Shown here piece after piece: positions 1 to 9,009 of a DNA stretch of 64,000 nucleotides; position 1 is the stretch's first letter; each line of letters starts with the position of its first letter. This stretch comes from Cynocephalus volans. Taxonomy: Eukaryota > Chordata > Mammalia > Dermoptera > Cynocephalidae. Location: assembly GCF_027409185.1 (NCBI RefSeq), contig NC_084467.1:13568501-13632500 (forward strand). The letters run 5' to 3'. The position numbers were made by a program, and so were the translations under genes. The notes below the pieces were generated by a model, which was not told the origin of the DNA, made no database searches, and saw only the letters and a list, made by a program, of their open reading frames with translations.

Positions 1-85
1 GCTTGACTCTGGGGTGGAGGGTGGGGAGCAGCCCAAGGTAGCCTAGAATGGGTTCACAAATAACCCCCATCCTTTCCTTCCACAG
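1..85 (+). other. ACTL8: 3' end of an ACTL8 intron with splice acceptor
   Basis: The stretch ends in a pyrimidine-rich tract followed by CAG at 83-85, a good acceptor. It sits 68 bases before the ACTL8 start codon, so at least one 5' untranslated exon and the promoter must lie upstream of the window. The true exon boundary is inferred from the splice signal, without transcript evidence. Confidence 0.7.
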
Positions 86-153
86 GTGGCCCTAGTTTGC
101 CAAACATCCTTGGGTACCCAAGTCTAGAAGATCTCTCTTCCTCTGCCTCCGTC
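86..153 (+). other. ACTL8: ACTL8 5'UTR portion of first coding exon
   Basis: Sixty-eight bases lie between the acceptor and the start codon. There is no other ATG in this stretch, so the ATG at 154 is the first one in the exon. The start context has G at -3 and G at +4, a strong Kozak match. Confidence 0.7.
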
Positions 154-501
154 ATGGCCGCAAGAACCATCGTCATTGACCACGGGTCTGGCTTTTTGAA
201 GGCTGGCCTGGCTGGCTGGAATGAGCCCCAGATGGTCATGCCGAGCATTGTGAACTACATACCGTGCAGGGAGAACCCTGGCCCTAGCTGCGCCCGGAGG
301 CGCGTGAGCCTGGGCATTGACGTCTACCATCCTGACACCTTTAGCCACCCCGTACAGCGTGGCCGCATCCTCAACTGGGAGGGCGTGGAGCACATCTGGT
401 CGGTTGTCTTGGAGAATCACAGACAGGAGCAGGAGAACTCTCCTGTGATGGTCACAGAGTCGCCCATGAGGGAGCCTGGGGACCGACGGAAGACCCTGGA
501 G
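154..501 (+). CDS. ACTL8: ACTL8 coding exon 1 (actin-like protein 8, residues 1-116)
   Basis: This exon encodes the N-terminal 116 residues of actin-like protein 8. ACTL8 belongs to the actin-related proteins expressed mainly in testis; the human protein is known as cancer/testis antigen CT57 and its biochemical role is poorly defined. The start MAARTIVIDHGSGFLKAG matches the actin phosphate-1 loop: Asp9 corresponds to actin Asp11 and Lys16 to actin Lys18. The region of the DNase-I-binding loop is shorter than in conventional actin, which helps explain 366 instead of about 375 residues. Residues RGRILNWEGVEHIW (about 79-92) match the actin subdomain 1 segment around NWDDMEKIW. The exon ends at a phase-0 donor, GAG|GTGAGG. 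The ATG at 154 was chosen because it is the first in the exon, has a strong context, and begins exactly where human ACTL8 begins. No frameshift or stop is present. Confidence 0.96.
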
Positions 502-589
502 GTGAGGCGTGCTCGGGGCTGCCCTGCTCAGCTGGCCCTTTATGTCTGGATATGACGGGGCACTAGGAATTCCGTTTTGTAAATAATTT

Positions 590-1050
590 GCCCCAGAAAT
601 ATTTTCCGAGTATTTAGTGTGTGTCCAGCATGGTGCTAGGCAAGTGGTCCATGGAGCCTCCTGCAGACAAAGCCACAGCAATTAAAATGCTCGGTGGAAA
701 GGGTGCTACCAGGGGAGACACTGAATATCTGTTAATGGATTTCATAAATGTTCATAGACTGTGTCCTGGCCCTCAGAGAACTTCTATTCTGAGGGAAGAC
801 TTGACCACGAAGAGGTTAACAAAGAAGGATTCCAGATAGTGATCATTTCTAGAAACGAAATGACTGGTGGGAAAGGGGGGGAGCCTGTTGGAAGAGGGTG
901 ATCAGGGAGGGCTTCTTTGAGGAGGTGATTTCAGCCAGTGAGGGTGGGGGGTGGGTGGGGGTGGGGTGGCAGCAAAATGCAAGCAGGATGATGAGGTCAA
1001 CAGGGGTTGGACTTCAAAGGCCAGCCTGTGGGGAGTGCTTGGATTTCACT
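590..1050 (-). repeat. Probable L2 LINE fragment
   Basis: Phrases such as the segment around 745-800 (tissue of 'cctggccctcagagaacttctattctgag' type) and 'gatcagggagggcttc' near 900 resemble the reverse complement of the L2 3' region. The match is diffuse, so the boundaries are approximate. Confidence 0.45.
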
Positions 1051-1056
1051 CTCAAT

Positions 1057-1370
1057 CAAGAGTTGGCAAACGATGGCCAGTGAGCCAAATCTGGCCCCCC
1101 ACCTGTTTTTGTAAATAAAGTTTTATTGGAATGCAGCCACACCCACTCATTTACATATTGTCCAGGGCTGCTTTCACACTACAGCAGCAGAGTTGAGTAG
1201 ATGCAACAGAGACTGTATGAGTACGGCCTGCAAAGCCCAAAACATTTGCTATCATTGGTTTGCTAGATAAAAATACAGGATGCCTTGCTAAATTTAACTG
1301 GGCGTCCTATATTTTTGTTTGCTAAATCTGCCTCTCCCTTTATAGAATATGCTTACCAACCCTTGCTCTA
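1057..1370 (+). mobile_element. MER58-like hAT-Charlie element with internal foldback insertion
   Basis: The left part (1057-1258) begins with GAGTTGGCAAACGATGGCC and contains the characteristic segment on a poly-A-like 'aataaagttttattgg'. The right part (1332-1370) ends with a 'tagaatatgcttaccaaccc' terminus. Both ends match a non-autonomous hAT-Charlie family that I recall as MER58. Between them lies an extra foldback of about 70 bp at 1259-1331. The family name is from memory. Confidence 0.75.
1259..1331. mobile_element. Short foldback (MITE-like) insertion inside the MER58-like element
   Basis: The left arm AAAAATACAGGATGCC (about 1269-1284) is nearly the reverse complement of the right arm GGCGTCCTATATTTTT (about 1301-1316), allowing two mismatches. 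The arms are separated by a short loop. It interrupts the hAT element cleanly, which suggests a separate insertion. I do not assign a family name. Confidence 0.6.
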
Positions 1371-2267
1371 AATGACTAGGAAGTTCCTAGAAAGTTTTAA
1401 GCAGGGCAGTCATATTTGATTTTTTTGTTAGGAAAAGAGAAGCTTGGCTGCTAATGGGGAAAAGATGGTGGGGGGTCAATGCCGAGAGTAGGTGTGGAGT
1501 GAGCCTCTCCGCCCAACACTGAGGGGAGAAGGTGGGCCTGCTGGGCCTGCAGAGCTAGGTGAATAGCCAGTGGTCACGAAGGATGGACTGTTGCAGCCTT
1601 TCTGCATCTGTAGGGTCAGAACCTGGGGGATAGAGCCAGACCTGGGGAACTGGGGAGGGGAGCTCTATAAAGACCCAGGAGGTGATGGGCAGAGGGGGAA
1701 TTCATCCCAGGGATATTGCCAAACCCTAAATATCAGAAGTCCAGTTTTTTTTTTTTTGACATTTGGAAAGTTTTTAGTAAAAAGAAAATAAGGCTTCACC
1801 TACCTGGCAGTGAGTGTTTACTTTCTTTCTTTGTACCTCTGCATTTTTGGAGGCAGTGATGAATATGGAGCTCTTGTTCCTTTTCTAATTTTTTTCTCCC
1901 TTCATCTGAAGAGGTGGTTCAGGATGCAGATCTGACCCTTGGTCTTGTCCCCCCATCCCCCGTCCTCGCTCACGTAGCCAGGATGTCCTAGTGCTATTTC
2001 TTGCAGCCTGACAGCTGTCTCCACCACTCCACCAAAATGGTCTTCTGGAAAGTCATAATCAGATAAGCTCTTGAGGGCAAATCTGGCTCCTTCTGATCCT
2101 CGGAGTCCTTCCCTTATTCCCATAGCCCGAGAGTCCCCTGAGGATGCAGGTCTGGGGTGACTTCAGTCTTGAGAGCTGAGCTTGTGGTATGGCCTTGGGA
2201 GAAACAGAAATGGACCAGAGCCCTTCGTTTGGGGAAGATGCACTGACTGTCTTCTCCCTTCTTGCAG

Positions 2268-3020
2268 ATTATGTTTGAGTTACTGGATGTCCCATCCATA
2301 CTCCTGGCCGACCAGCTGGAGATGTCCCTGTACTCCTCTGGCCTGCTGACCGGTGTGGTGGTGGATTCTGGCTATGGCCTGACCCGCGTGCAACCTTTCC
2401 AGCTGGGCCGCCCCCTAGCCTCCAGCAGGAAGACACTGGAGTTCGCCGGCCAGGATCTCTCCTCCTATCTCTTCAGCAGCCTCTTTAAGGAAGATTGCAA
2501 CCATCACAACCTGTTTCAGCTGGAAACGGTCACCGCACTTCAGATGGGCAAGTGCTACGTGCCGCAGCATCTGGGGGAAGCTCTAGACTTTCTTCAGAGC
2601 ATGCCGAGTGGCTCCGATGAAAACAACACCTACCAGCTCCCGGACGGCACCCCGGTGGAGCTGACCCCCCTGCAGCGGCTGGCTCCCGAGATGTTCTTCA
2701 GCCCACAGGTGTTCGACCTGCCGGGGCCCAGCATCTCGCAGGCAGTCGTGGATACCATCAAGGCCTGCGAGGCCTCTGTGCACCAGCTGCTGACCTCCCA
2801 CGTGGTGGCCTGCGGGGGCAACACCCTGTACCCCGGCTTCACCACGCGCCTGTACAAGGAGCTGACCACGGATCACTTCTCTTCCACCAAGACCGCAGTA
2901 TGGGTGGGTTCCAACAGGAACTTCAGTGTCTGGCTGGGAGCATCCATGATGGCCCATCTTTCCACGTACAAGTCTGAGTGGATGACCAGAGAGGAGTATG
3001 CCGAGAGCATGAGGGTGTGA
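2268..3020 (+). CDS. ACTL8: ACTL8 coding exon 2 (actin-like protein 8, residues 117-366, stop)
   Basis: This exon encodes residues 117-366 and the TGA stop at 3018-3020. Joined to the first coding exon it gives a 366-residue protein. Actin-fold landmarks are in order: the helix with QLEMSLYSSG (about 132-141, Gln132 aligned to actin Gln137), the phosphate-2 loop VVVDSGYGLTRVQPF (about 146-160), the adenosine motif CGGNTLYPGF (about 298-307), and the C-terminal WLGASMMAHLSTYKSEW followed by REEYAES, which matches the actin C-terminus. In the phosphate-2 loop Asp149 aligns with actin Asp154. The positions equivalent to actin Asp157 and His161 are Tyr and Arg. Human ACTL8, as I recall it, has the same changes, so they are a family trait and not damage here. 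No C-terminal Phe like that of actin is present; the protein ends MRV. The reading frame is intact, so this is most likely a functional gene. Confidence 0.96.
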   Translation: MMFELLDVPSILLADQLEMSLYSSGLLTGVVVDSGYGLTRVQPFQLGRPLASSRKTLEFAGQDLSSYLFSSLFKEDCNHHNLFQLETVTALQMGKCYVPQHLGEALDFLQSMPSGSDENNTYQLPDGTPVELTPLQRLAPEMFFSPQVFDLPGPSISQAVVDTIKACEASVHQLLTSHVVACGGNTLYPGFTTRLYKELTTDHFSSTKTAVWVGSNRNFSVWLGASMMAHLSTYKSEWMTREEYAESMRV

Positions 3021-3585
3021 CCTGTTAGCTCACTCCGGGGAGTGGGTTCCTGTTGAGTGGGTATGGGTGGATTAATTTCAGCAAATGGCCTGGGCAGGGA
3101 TTGGGTGGGGGGGTGGGGTGAGCTGGCTTTGAAATTCTGAGGTCACGTGGGATTTTTTTTTAGGTTCTAAGGTTTTATCTTAGGTTTATCTAAGGTTTTA
3201 AGAGTGGGATCCAACCCAAGGGAGGCCAGGGTGTCATCCCTGGAAACCTAGAGGAGACAGTTTTTCCAGGGTGGCCTGTCATTGGGTTGAGGGTGGCTAT
3301 TTGCCATCTCCACCTCTTGTTTCTTACTGACATTTCCCTTGGGTTGTCCCATTCCTGGTTGAGTGTGTTTTAATTGGGACAAGAGAATGGGACCTTTTGC
3401 TAGGATTCCCAATTATTTTTGACTAGGGGATAGGGAGGGTGGGGGTGGGGAGAGTTGAAGTTTCTAGTCCTACAGGCCCTTTTTAGCCAGGGAGCCGTTG
3501 CTGCAGGAGAGCATGGAATGTCCCTCGCACTGTGCCAGGGTCTTGTTTTTTATATGCAAATAAACAATTTGTTTGGAACCAGCGT
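3021..3585 (+). other. ACTL8: ACTL8 3'UTR
   Basis: The region runs from the stop codon to shortly after the polyadenylation signal. It is G-rich at 3100-3120 and has short T runs. I recognise no interspersed repeat in it. The downstream end is inferred from the signal at 3559 and the GT-rich stretch that follows. Confidence 0.7.
3559..3564 (+). terminator. ACTL8: Polyadenylation signal AATAAA for ACTL8
   Basis: A canonical AATAAA lies 540 bases after the stop codon. It is followed about 20-35 bases later by a GT-rich stretch (GTTGGCTCCTGTG), as expected for a cleavage site near 3580. Confidence 0.75.
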
Positions 3586-3824
3586 TGGCTCCTGTGATGG
3601 ATGGGGGTAGGGTGGGCAGTCCCTTGGGGACACCCAGGGAATGTGAATCTGAGAGAGCTGAGTCGGGTCTGGGGCAGGTTCTAGGAGCTTGGGGACCCAT
3701 GGATAGTGGTCACCACCGAGCAGAATGGAGAAAGGCCTGTAGCGTCCCCCTCTTCCACTGCCACTCTCTCTCCATTCATCCAAGATGTCCCCGTAGTCTG
3801 TTAAAGTTTGAGTTCTTCTTAGTT

Positions 3825-4015
3825 TAATATGTATCAAAGAAGTGTTCAAGTACCTGCTATGTGTCAGGTGCTGTACTAGGCGTTGGGGACTTCCAGGTGA
3901 AAAGGATACATGAGGTTTTTGTTTTCAAGGAGATGACAGTCTACTCTGGGGACATAGACAATAAATAAGTAAATATATTTCAGATGATAAACAATGAAAT
4001 GAATCAAACGAAACA
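3825..4015 (-). repeat. L2 LINE 3' fragment
   Basis: The order 'acctgctatgtgtcaggtgctgtactaggcg', then 'aaggagatgacagtctac', then 'gacaataaataagtaaat' is the reverse complement of the L2 3' end. Confidence 0.8.
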
Positions 4016-4109
4016 TGGTAATTGGGTCTGGGGGTGGGGGGATGGCTACTTTTGATGGGGTGGACTGAGATGGAGACTGCTGGGGACCATCAGTAACCTC
4101 AGTGTCCTC

Positions 4110-4341
4110 TCCTTCCAGGGTGCACTGTGAGGCTACACTTCTGAGTCCCCGGCAGTTCAGGAGGGCCATGAGATTGGGTTCTGGCCAATTCAGTGTATGC
4201 CTAACTCTTAAAGTATCCTTAACAGCCTGTGGGATGCAGGGGTCCAGTGGAGGACTGGGAAACCTTAGGGGGCATGAGGAAGAACCTGTCATGTATGGGG
4301 TTCTTTGTTATAGTGGCTGTTTTGCTTGCTCTGACTAATGC
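4110..4341 (+). mobile_element. MLT1-like (ERVL-MaLR) LTR, 3' part
   Basis: The sequence around 4165-4190 (rank of 'gccatgagattgggttctggcca') and the terminus 'gctctgactaatgca' match the general pattern of MLT1 LTRs. The 5' half is not recognisable. Confidence 0.55.
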
Positions 4342-4374
4342 AGAGAAAGGGGCCATAACTTACTACTTATTTAG

Positions 4375-4460
4375 CAAATATATTTCTTCTGGTAAGTGGC
4401 AGAACTGGGGTTTGAACCGAGTCTGGGCTCTCAACCACTGTGTTATCCAGCTGTTTCTGA
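4375..4460 (-). repeat. MIR SINE fragment
   Basis: 'gtaagtggcagaactggggtttgaaccgagtctgggctctcaaccactgtg' in short pieces matches the reverse complement of the tRNA-like MIR head. Confidence 0.75.
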
Positions 4461-4659
4461 AAAGGGCTTTTGACTCCCAAATGTTAAAAGCTGGAATAGA
4501 GTAACAAGTATGTGAAGATTGAAGCCCAAGGAACCCAGATGTTTCAGGGGCAGATGGAGGAATTTGGAGGGCAGAGTCCAGTCCCCTCATCTTTGAACAC
4601 ATGAACTGTATTCTTTTAGCCACAACTTTGCCCCCAAACTGGTCCAGCAGTGGTCCCCA

Positions 4660-4900
4660 GGGAAAGGAGTGGGGGCCTAGAAATTATGACTCTTTATTGG
4701 AACAGCTCAGAACCAGCCTGGTGCATGCCCCAGGGTTTGGGGTCTGACTTGAGTTACAAGTTGGCCCTGTTGTTAGCTAAGCTCCCTTGGGCAAGGTGCT
4801 TAACCTCTCTAAGTCTATCAGGTACACAACAGGAAGCGATACTTCCTCCTCTCAGAGATTTTGGATTGAGGATGAGGTAAGATGAGGGATGAGAAGTCAC
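4660..4900 (+). repeat. Diverged MIR SINE
   Basis: It shows the MIR order: 'gggtttggggtctgac', then 'cccttgggcaaggtgcttaacctctctaag', then a 'gaggatgaggtaagatg' tail. Confidence 0.55.
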
Positions 4901-4979
4901 TTTGAAAACTATGAATTACTCTTGAAACCTGAGATGTGACTTTAAGTTTTATAATGTGATATCATTCTCCTATCAATCA

Positions 4980-5160
4980 GGGCTATTAATAACAGCAGCA
5001 GCTACCATTGCCTAGCTAGGCATTGTGCAGCTTTACAAATGAAGTCACTTAATCCTCATGTGCACGCTGTGAAATGGGTGACATTTACAAATAAAAAACC
5101 AGCAGCTTAGAAGTATTAAACAGTTGCTCAAATTCACATTCAAGCTCAAGCTAATCATGA
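4980..5160 (-). repeat. MIR SINE
   Basis: The segment reads as reverse MIR: 'gctattaataacagcagcagctacc', 'acttaatcctcatgtgcacgctgtgaaatggg', then a degraded 'cagcttagaagtattaaacagttgctcaaattcacat'. Confidence 0.7.
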
Positions 5161-5169
5161 ATTGTCAGA

Positions 5170-5510
5170 GTTATGGATTCAGCATTCCTAGAACACTAGA
5201 CTAAAAGTGGCTCAAACAGAGATTTGTCACAGGTAACAAGTGTGCAGCCCAGGGGAGCAGTGGCACGTCCACATCATCATGGACTCGTTCCATTTTTCTA
5301 TCTTTTGTGTGGGGGCTTGCTGGGTTGCGGTCACGTAAAGGCTGCAGTGGCTCCAGGCATCACGTCCATATTCCTTGCAGGAAAAGCAAGAGTGAAGGGA
5401 GTGTGCCATCTGAGTCTGTCTCTTTCTGTTAGGACAGTGTCACCCAGCAGACTTCTGTTTATGTCTCATTACTTGCAGGTAGCTGAAAGAAAGACGAGGC
5501 ACATAGGCAC
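5170..5510 (+). repeat. Unclassified ancient interspersed repeat
   Basis: The stretch ('aagtggctcaaacagagatttgtcac', 'gcagtggctccaggcatcacgtcc') resembles a widespread mammalian repeat whose name I cannot give with confidence. Pieces of a similar type appear around 44.76-44.86, 45.33-45.66 and 61.79-61.96 kb. Confidence 0.4.
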
Positions 5511-5527
5511 TGGGTGATCCTACCACA

Positions 5528-5625
5528 GTGTCTATTCCTCGGCAGAGGAGGGAGTTTGAGTATAGGTCTATCCGTACTAAAGCCTATGCTTTTGCCCATG
5601 GTGCCAGGCTGCCTTCCCAGCTTTC
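5528..5625 (-). repeat. MIR SINE fragment
   Basis: 'gggagtttgagtataggtctatccgtactaaagcctatgctttt' is a diverged reverse MIR head. Confidence 0.55.
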
Positions 5626-5629
5626 TGGG

Positions 5630-6590
5630 CCCTATTGGTGTCCTTGGCCTGAGAGATGCACATGTGCGATTTTCCAGGCTTCAGTGAAAGCTGTTTTTGG
5701 GTGGCAATCAAGGCATTGAGACATCCTGAGAAGTAATCTTTGTGCTTGAATGCAGTGTATTTGTGTACACCTGAGCCTTAAAAGGCAGAAGAGGGGAACT
5801 CAGAAATGAGTATGCAGGAGAGGAGGACCTGAAGAAGAGATGAAAAAAGGGTATTTTCTTCATTTAGTTCTGGGCAACTAGCATCAGACCTCTTTTTCTC
5901 ATTTCATTCCAAATGTAACATTTAACCTTTCTGTTCAAGCATCAAATCTGGCTGCCTGGTGTATAATTATGAACTTTTCTTCACTTTCTCTTCTCCCTCT
6001 CCCACCCCAAAAGCTTTTAAAACTCCCTCGCTGGGTACGATCTCTCTCCTCCGATTCTCCAATTAAATTAAAAATAGCAGCTCCATGGGGCTGTGCAGGG
6101 CCATCAACCTAATGTAAAACTGCTGGCATGCCAGGCCTGGCGGGGCAGTGTGTGGTGCTCAGAAGATGCCTGCCGGCTCCAGCATGGCCTGGCAGCTGCT
6201 TAGAGCTGGGGGAGGCTTATCCTCCATATGGGGTCTGGGGCTGTTTGCCAGGGGCAGCCAGGTGCAGGGGGTGGGAGGCAGGGTCTTGGCAGCTGGGTGA
6301 GGGGCTGAATGGGGCTGGCAGAGAGGACAAAGGGAATGGCCCCCAGGCGGGCCATCCCTGGTTGTGAGGATAGAGCCCTGCCAGTTTCTATTGCCAAGGC
6401 TGGGGCTTGGCACCCTTGCATTTGGGTTTGGGTGGGATTTGGATGCCCCAGTTCCCTGAAATAACCCTGGTAGAGGCTTTCGGTTCTACTGATGCTGAGA
6501 ATCAAGTCAGCATTAACACTGAGCACCCTTCTGGCTCTGTAAGAGACTTTTATTACCTCTCCCACCTCTAGGACCCCTTTCCTTAGAGAG
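5630..6590. other. Intergenic sequence with no recognised element
   Basis: The 6053-6130 part is AT-rich ('aattaaattaaaaatagcagctcc') and 6130-6350 is GC-rich. Open frames here are not conserved proteins that I recognise. No repeat family is evident. Confidence 0.4.
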
Positions 6591-6592
6591 GC

Positions 6593-6830
6593 AGATGGTG
6601 AAATGGACAAGGGTACAGAACCTGAAGCCAGACTGCCTGGATTGGAATCCCTGCTCTGCTGCTTTCTGGTTCTGCTAACCACCTTGTGCCTCAGTTTTCC
6701 CATCTATAAAATAGGCATAACGAAGATGCCTACCTCAGAGTAGTTTTGTTGACTACTGTGTGACTTTAATGAGTTCATGCATATAAAACACTTAGCAAGT
6801 GCCAGACGCGTAAAGGTTAGCTGTTGCAAT
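6593..6830 (+). repeat. MIR SINE, near full length
   Basis: The full MIR order is present: 'gaagccagactgcctggattggaatcc', 'ttgtgcctcagttttcccatctataaaatagg', 'cctacctcagagtagttttgttga', 'aaaacacttagcaagtgcc'. Confidence 0.9.
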
Positions 6831-7006
6831 TTCTGTACATACCAGCCTCTATTAAACAAGTGCTTAGGAAAAACCTGGCTCTTCCATTTATATTTACTTG
6901 CTCACATGCAGGCAGGTGCTAGCAATAGAAGATGGATGAAACATCATAAGGTGCTGGTTGCTTTCCAAGGGGAGGCAAGGCAGGGTAACTTCTTTCCTTG
7001 TCTGAG

Positions 7007-7365
7007 TGCTATGATGGTTTGAATGCATCCCTCCAAGATTCGTGTTGAAACTTAATCCCCATTGTGGTGGTGGGGCCTTTTGGGAAGTGATTATAAGGGA
7101 CTCATGCCCCTATAAAAGAGGCCTCAGAGAGCTGAGACCCTTCCACTCTTCCACCACATGAGGACACAGTGTTCCTCCCCTCTGGAGGACGCAGCAACAA
7201 GGTGCCATCTTGGAAGCAGAGAGTGAGCCCTTACCAGACACTGAATCTGCCAGTGCCTTGATCCTCGACTTCCCAGCCTACAGAACGGTGAGAAATAAAT
7301 GTTTGTTATTTATAAATTACCCAGTCTGTGGTATTTTGTTACAGCAGCAGGAATGGACTAAGACA
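7007..7365 (+). mobile_element. ERVL-MaLR solo LTR (MLT1/MST type) with intact target duplication
   Basis: It starts TGCTATGATGGTTTGAATG and ends in the '...gaatggactaagaca' terminus, with 'gtgagaaataaatgtttgtt' before it. The 5-bp direct repeat CTGAG flanks it on both sides (7002-7006 and 7366-7370), so both ends are intact. It is a non-coding solo LTR, about 359 bp. Confidence 0.92.
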
Positions 7366-7370
7366 CTGAG

Positions 7371-8204
7371 TCATGGGGTAGAGCCCCATTGTGCACACAG
7401 AGGTATCACAGGGGTCGGGTGAGTGGCTGCAGGTTGAAGTGAAACAGCCAGAGGGGTCTTCCATGAGGGATCTGCCTGAGATGATTCCTGCCAGAGGAGC
7501 AGGGCTTTGCACATGCTGTTTCTTTTGTTTGGAATGCTTTTCCCTACTCCCACCCCTATAGTTGCCTTTGACAACCTGGCACGGGAGAATAAATAGATGG
7601 AACATTTAAAATGTCTGAAGAATAAGGGCAGTATGGCATGGGGAAAGATGGCACATCTCTAAGGACAACTAGTGTCACACCAAGGACAGAATTGTAAGCA
7701 GAGTTATGACATCACTTGAAGTAGGCCTCTGGGTAAAGTTTGGAGAATGGCTGAGAGAGGGATTGGAGCAGAGAAATAACATAAACCGTGAAAAGAGGTG
7801 TTTCATTAAACTCTAAGCTAAAAATTCTGCACTGTCTTCAACCTTGCTCCTCTCTGATGTCTTAGATTGGGAACTGGGTATTGGTGATGGCTGGGGTCTT
7901 GGTGGGTTTGAGGGGCTAACAGATCTTCCTTTTTATCATCCAGCAATGGCTTGAGGGCATATTGAACCTACCTGATAGCAGGAGAGGCAGCCCAGAGTGC
8001 AGGACTTGGGGTGCAGAGCAAGATGAATTCATGGAGAGGGCAAGACTTGCTCTGCCTCAGTTGGGGCATGTCCGTGCTTGCCTTCAGTTGCTCTTCCTTT
8101 CAGCACTGCGAGTCTTGGACAGCTCCCGGGGGCTTCTCAATTCCTCGCCTGCCTCATTCATGATCTTCTGTTCTGAGAAGCCAGTCCCTGCTGAGAAAGC
8201 AGGA
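7371..8204. other. Intergenic sequence with no recognised element
   Basis: I see single-copy sequence, with weak L2-like wording near 7480-7600. No coding or RNA feature is recognisable. Confidence 0.35.
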
Positions 8205-8380
8205 ACCCTGGCTGAGAGGGCAGGGATCTAGAGTTCAAGCCAGACAGTCACAGGCTGGAATCTCTGTTCCCCACTTGCATGCTGTGTTGTCTGGGGTGAA
8301 GAACTGACCCCTCTCTGGTTCTGTTGCCTCATCTGTAAAGTGGTGATAATAATACGTACCTCATATTAAATAAAACATAT
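8205..8380 (+). repeat. Diverged MIR SINE
   Basis: 'gagttcaagccagacagtcacaggctggaatctctg' is followed by 'ttgcctcatctgtaaagtggtgataataatacgtacctcat', which matches the MIR body. Confidence 0.7.
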
Positions 8381-8391
8381 AGAAGGCCATT

Positions 8392-8803
8392 GATTTGGAC
8401 TGAGCTCCTGCACTAGGCCCAACAGACCTAACCAAAATGGAGTTACTTGTGCTGAAATTCCATGTCACCAAGCTGAAACTAAGTTATTTATCTGACCACC
8501 TGAGAATGCAGGGGAGAGAGAAATAATAGCCGAATCCCCAGACAGGTCAATTTTAGCTAGCATGATAAGGAAGTCCCCTCTGCTTAATCTTTACAAGAAA
8601 AGTAACTGAAATGACCAATCACTTTTTGTTTTCTGTTTCTGCTTTCCTCAGCCCTTTTCTGTCTATAAAGTTAAACTCTTCTGCTCAGCTCATCAGAACA
8701 CTCATTCTATTTTATAGAATGAGGTGTTGACCGATTCTAGAATTGCAAATAAAAGCCAATTAAGAGCTTTAAACTCAATTTGTTACAATTTTGTCTTTTG
8801 ACA
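8392..8803 (+). mobile_element. Endogenous retrovirus solo LTR, family not assigned
   Basis: The stretch has LTR layout: a 5' half with 'aaccaaaatggagttac', a TATA-like CTATAAAG near 8663, and an AATAAA-type signal near 8748 followed by a T-rich stretch ending near 8803. No retroviral coding sequence is attached, so it is a solo LTR. Its promoter-like layout looks less decayed than the MaLR LTRs. The outer limits are approximate. Confidence 0.6.
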
Positions 8804-8825
8804 CTCATAAGGCTGATATGGGACT

Positions 8826-8905
8826 TACAGCCATTTATCCACTCAATGAATTTTCATTAAGCACCTACTCTGTGGCCTGGGCCCTTTCCTAGACTCTGTT
8901 AAACT
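8826..8905 (-). repeat. L2 LINE 3' fragment
   Basis: 'tccactcaatgaattttcattaagcacctactctgtg' is the reverse of the L2 3' terminus. Confidence 0.7.
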
Positions 8906-8917
8906 GAAGACTACATG

Positions 8918-8980
8918 TAAAATGTCTTAGCACAGCCTACTGGCACATAGTATTTGTTCAATAAGGGTTTGTTTTCTCCC
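8918..8980 (+). repeat. MIR tail fragment
   Basis: 'aaaatgtcttagcacagcctactggcacatagtatttgttcaat' matches the 3' part of MIR. Confidence 0.55.
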
Positions 8981-9009
8981 TGAATCACTCTCTGCCACAA
9001 AAAGACAGG

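Larger units (their letters stand above)
502..2267 (+). other. ACTL8: ACTL8 intron between the two coding exons
   Basis: This is a 1,766-bp GT-AG intron in phase 0. The donor is GTGAGG at 502. The acceptor is a pyrimidine tract ending CTTGCAG at 2261-2267, with a branch-point-like CACTGAC about 15 bases before it. The intron holds a probable L2 fragment (about 590-1050), a G-rich tract at 941-970 and a MER58-like element at 1057-1370. From 1371 to 2267 I see only single-copy sequence and a short T run near 1746. Confidence 0.9.

Noticed and set aside
97..153. In-frame upstream extension of ACTL8 starting at 97
   Set aside because: It would need a TTG start; the first ATG is at 154 and matches the human N-terminus.
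8740..8760. Polyadenylation signal of an unseen gene
   Set aside because: It lies in the expected place within an ERV solo LTR, so no host gene is needed to explain it.
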